Origin: an uncultured Bacteroidales bacterium
GTDB taxonomy: Bacteria; Bacteroidota; Bacteroidia; Bacteroidales; P3
DNA length: 7,189 nt
Reading direction: 5' to 3'
Assembly (NCBI GenBank): GCA_946540365.1
Contig: CAMNIH010000087.1
Coordinates: 1 to 7,189, forward strand
The notes below the pieces were generated by a model that ran no database searches, was not told the DNA's origin, and saw only the letters and a program-made list of their open reading frames with translations. The position numbers and the translations under genes are program-made. This document shows positions 6,931 to 7,189 of the stretch, piece by piece (position 1 is the stretch's first letter; each line of letters starts with the position of its first letter).

Positions 6931-6965
6931 CAAAGATACAATCTTTTTTTCAATCCTGCAAAAAA
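6931..6965 (-). promoter_or_regulatory. Bacteroidota-type promoter of the beta-barrel to lspA operon
   Basis: On the minus strand, a T-run ending in TTG (TTTTTTG, 6965-6959) is followed by exactly 20 bases and TATCTTTG (6938-6931), a full match to the TAnnTTTG consensus. The -7 element ends 25 bases before the ATG at 6905, leaving a short A/T-rich leader. By eye, this and the tRNA promoter are the only exact TAnnTTTG sites on the minus strand of the window. This supports transcription of the whole downstream array from here. A pair of CCTGC/GCAGG arms (6955-6959 and 6974-6978) brackets the -33 region and could be a regulator site, but this is weak. Confidence 0.8.
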
Positions 6966-7032
6966 TAATCTGCGCAGGGGGGTCGGACGCCACCCTCGAA
7001 CCACTGGCCGACTGTCCTTGTTGTATGTCTGT

Positions 7033-7055
7033 AACAATTTGTATCATAAATTGTT
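7033..7055. repeat. perfect 8-bp inverted repeat, possible operator
   Basis: AACAATTT (7033-7040) and AAATTGTT (7048-7055) are exact reverse complements around a seven-base spacer GTATCAT. No T-run follows on either strand, so it is not a typical intrinsic terminator. Its position about 70-95 bp upstream of the operon -33 element would suit a regulator binding site, but no regulator gene is in view. Confidence 0.6.
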
Positions 7056-7160
7056 GTGTGTCATGTGTTGGCCGTCGTTCCCCGCCGGAGGAGGCCCATT
7101 TGCGCCCCCCCTGCGCCCCGCCCTCTGCACCCCCTTGACGAGGGGTTGACTCTACCTTTT

Positions 7161-7189
7161 CTTCAGTCGTTCTTCAGTCGTTCTTCAGT
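7161..7189. repeat. 11-bp tandem repeat CTTCAGTCGTT, cut by the window end
   Basis: Two exact copies (7161-7171 and 7172-7182) are followed by the first seven bases of a third (7183-7189). The array probably continues past the window. The unit length is not a multiple of three, so if it lies within the end of a gene it would change the frame with each copy. Confidence 0.85.

Larger units (their letters stand above)
112..6938 (-). other. predicted operon: beta-barrel, ATPase, M16 protease, K+ channel, dehydrogenase, DUF3109, lspA
   Basis: Seven codirectional genes follow one promoter with junctions of +12, +3, ATGA overlap, +9, ATGA overlap and an 8-bp overlap. No internal promoter or terminator was found. 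The two ATGA junctions and the 8-bp overlap suggest coupled translation of M16 with channel, dehydrogenase with DUF3109, and DUF3109 with LspA. The products have no shared pathway that I can name; several are envelope-related. Confidence 0.75.
6966..7189. other. non-coding region upstream of the operon promoter
   Basis: No gene can be supported here on either strand; the short open frames lack family features and codon structure. The region holds a perfect AT-rich inverted repeat (7033-7055), a very C-rich block (7105-7134), a short GC hairpin CCCCT-TGACG-AGGGG (7131-7145) and an 11-bp tandem repeat that runs off the right edge. The C-terminal end of a further minus-strand gene might enter from the right, since the first minus-strand frame from 7189 reads TEERLKND and then stops at 7163, but this is too short to call. 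Confidence 0.6.

Noticed and set aside
6966..7020. Possible tRNA T-arm remnant on the minus strand (GGTTCGAGG)
   Set aside because: The flanking bases do not pair as a T-stem and no anticodon or D-arm can be found nearby.
7131..7145. Intrinsic terminator at CCCCT-TGACG-AGGGG
   Set aside because: The stem is only 5 bp, no proper U-run follows on either strand, and no gene is known to end next to it.
6853..7149. Plus-strand open frame of 98 codons across the upstream region
   Set aside because: It overlaps the signal-peptide end of the beta-barrel gene and its promoter, shows no recognisable domain and has no TAnnTTTG promoter on the plus strand.

Overview
The window most likely comes from a GC-rich member of the Bacteroidales (phylum Bacteroidota). 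Two intergenic sites match the Bacteroidota sigma-factor promoter (TTTG or TTG, about 20 bases, TAnnTTTG). There are no clear Shine-Dalgarno sequences. The LspA has the long form with an EGGYAPLLQ insertion that I associate with this group, and a small outer-membrane beta-barrel protein ends in Phe. A genus cannot be named from the sequence alone.

Everything recognisable lies on the minus strand, so transcription runs from high to low coordinates. From about 6940 down to 112 there is one tightly packed array of six genes: a secreted beta-barrel protein (6114-6905), a HerA/YjgR-type ATPase (4494-6101), an M16 zinc protease (3234-4490), a six-helix voltage-gated K+ channel (2257-3237), a D-2-hydroxyacid dehydrogenase of the phosphoglycerate dehydrogenase type (1288-2247), a Cys-rich DUF3109 protein (755-1291) and, last, signal peptidase II LspA (112-762); counted individually this makes seven CDSs. 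Junctions are gaps of 12, 3 and 9 bp, two ATGA overlaps and one 8-bp overlap. This points to a single operon driven by the promoter at 6931-6965. Downstream of lspA, a second perfect promoter (73-104) drives a tRNA-Phe(GAA) gene that is cut by the left window edge.

The genes do not form an obvious single pathway. Several act at the envelope (beta-barrel protein, K+ channel, lipoprotein signal peptidase, possibly the M16 protease), while the ATPase, dehydrogenase and DUF3109 protein are cytosolic. It looks like a housekeeping operon rather than a defence, mobile or secretion system, and I see no convincing new system.

The most unusual point is a run of five 9-bp units (CCTATAAGT-like) inserted in frame in the dehydrogenase gene, giving a PIS/PIG tripeptide repeat just after the NAD-binding Asp. 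The 250 bp upstream of the operon promoter (6966-7189) hold no supportable gene but contain an AT-rich inverted repeat, a four-tract C-run block (G-quadruplex pattern on the minus strand) and an 11-bp tandem repeat running off the right edge.
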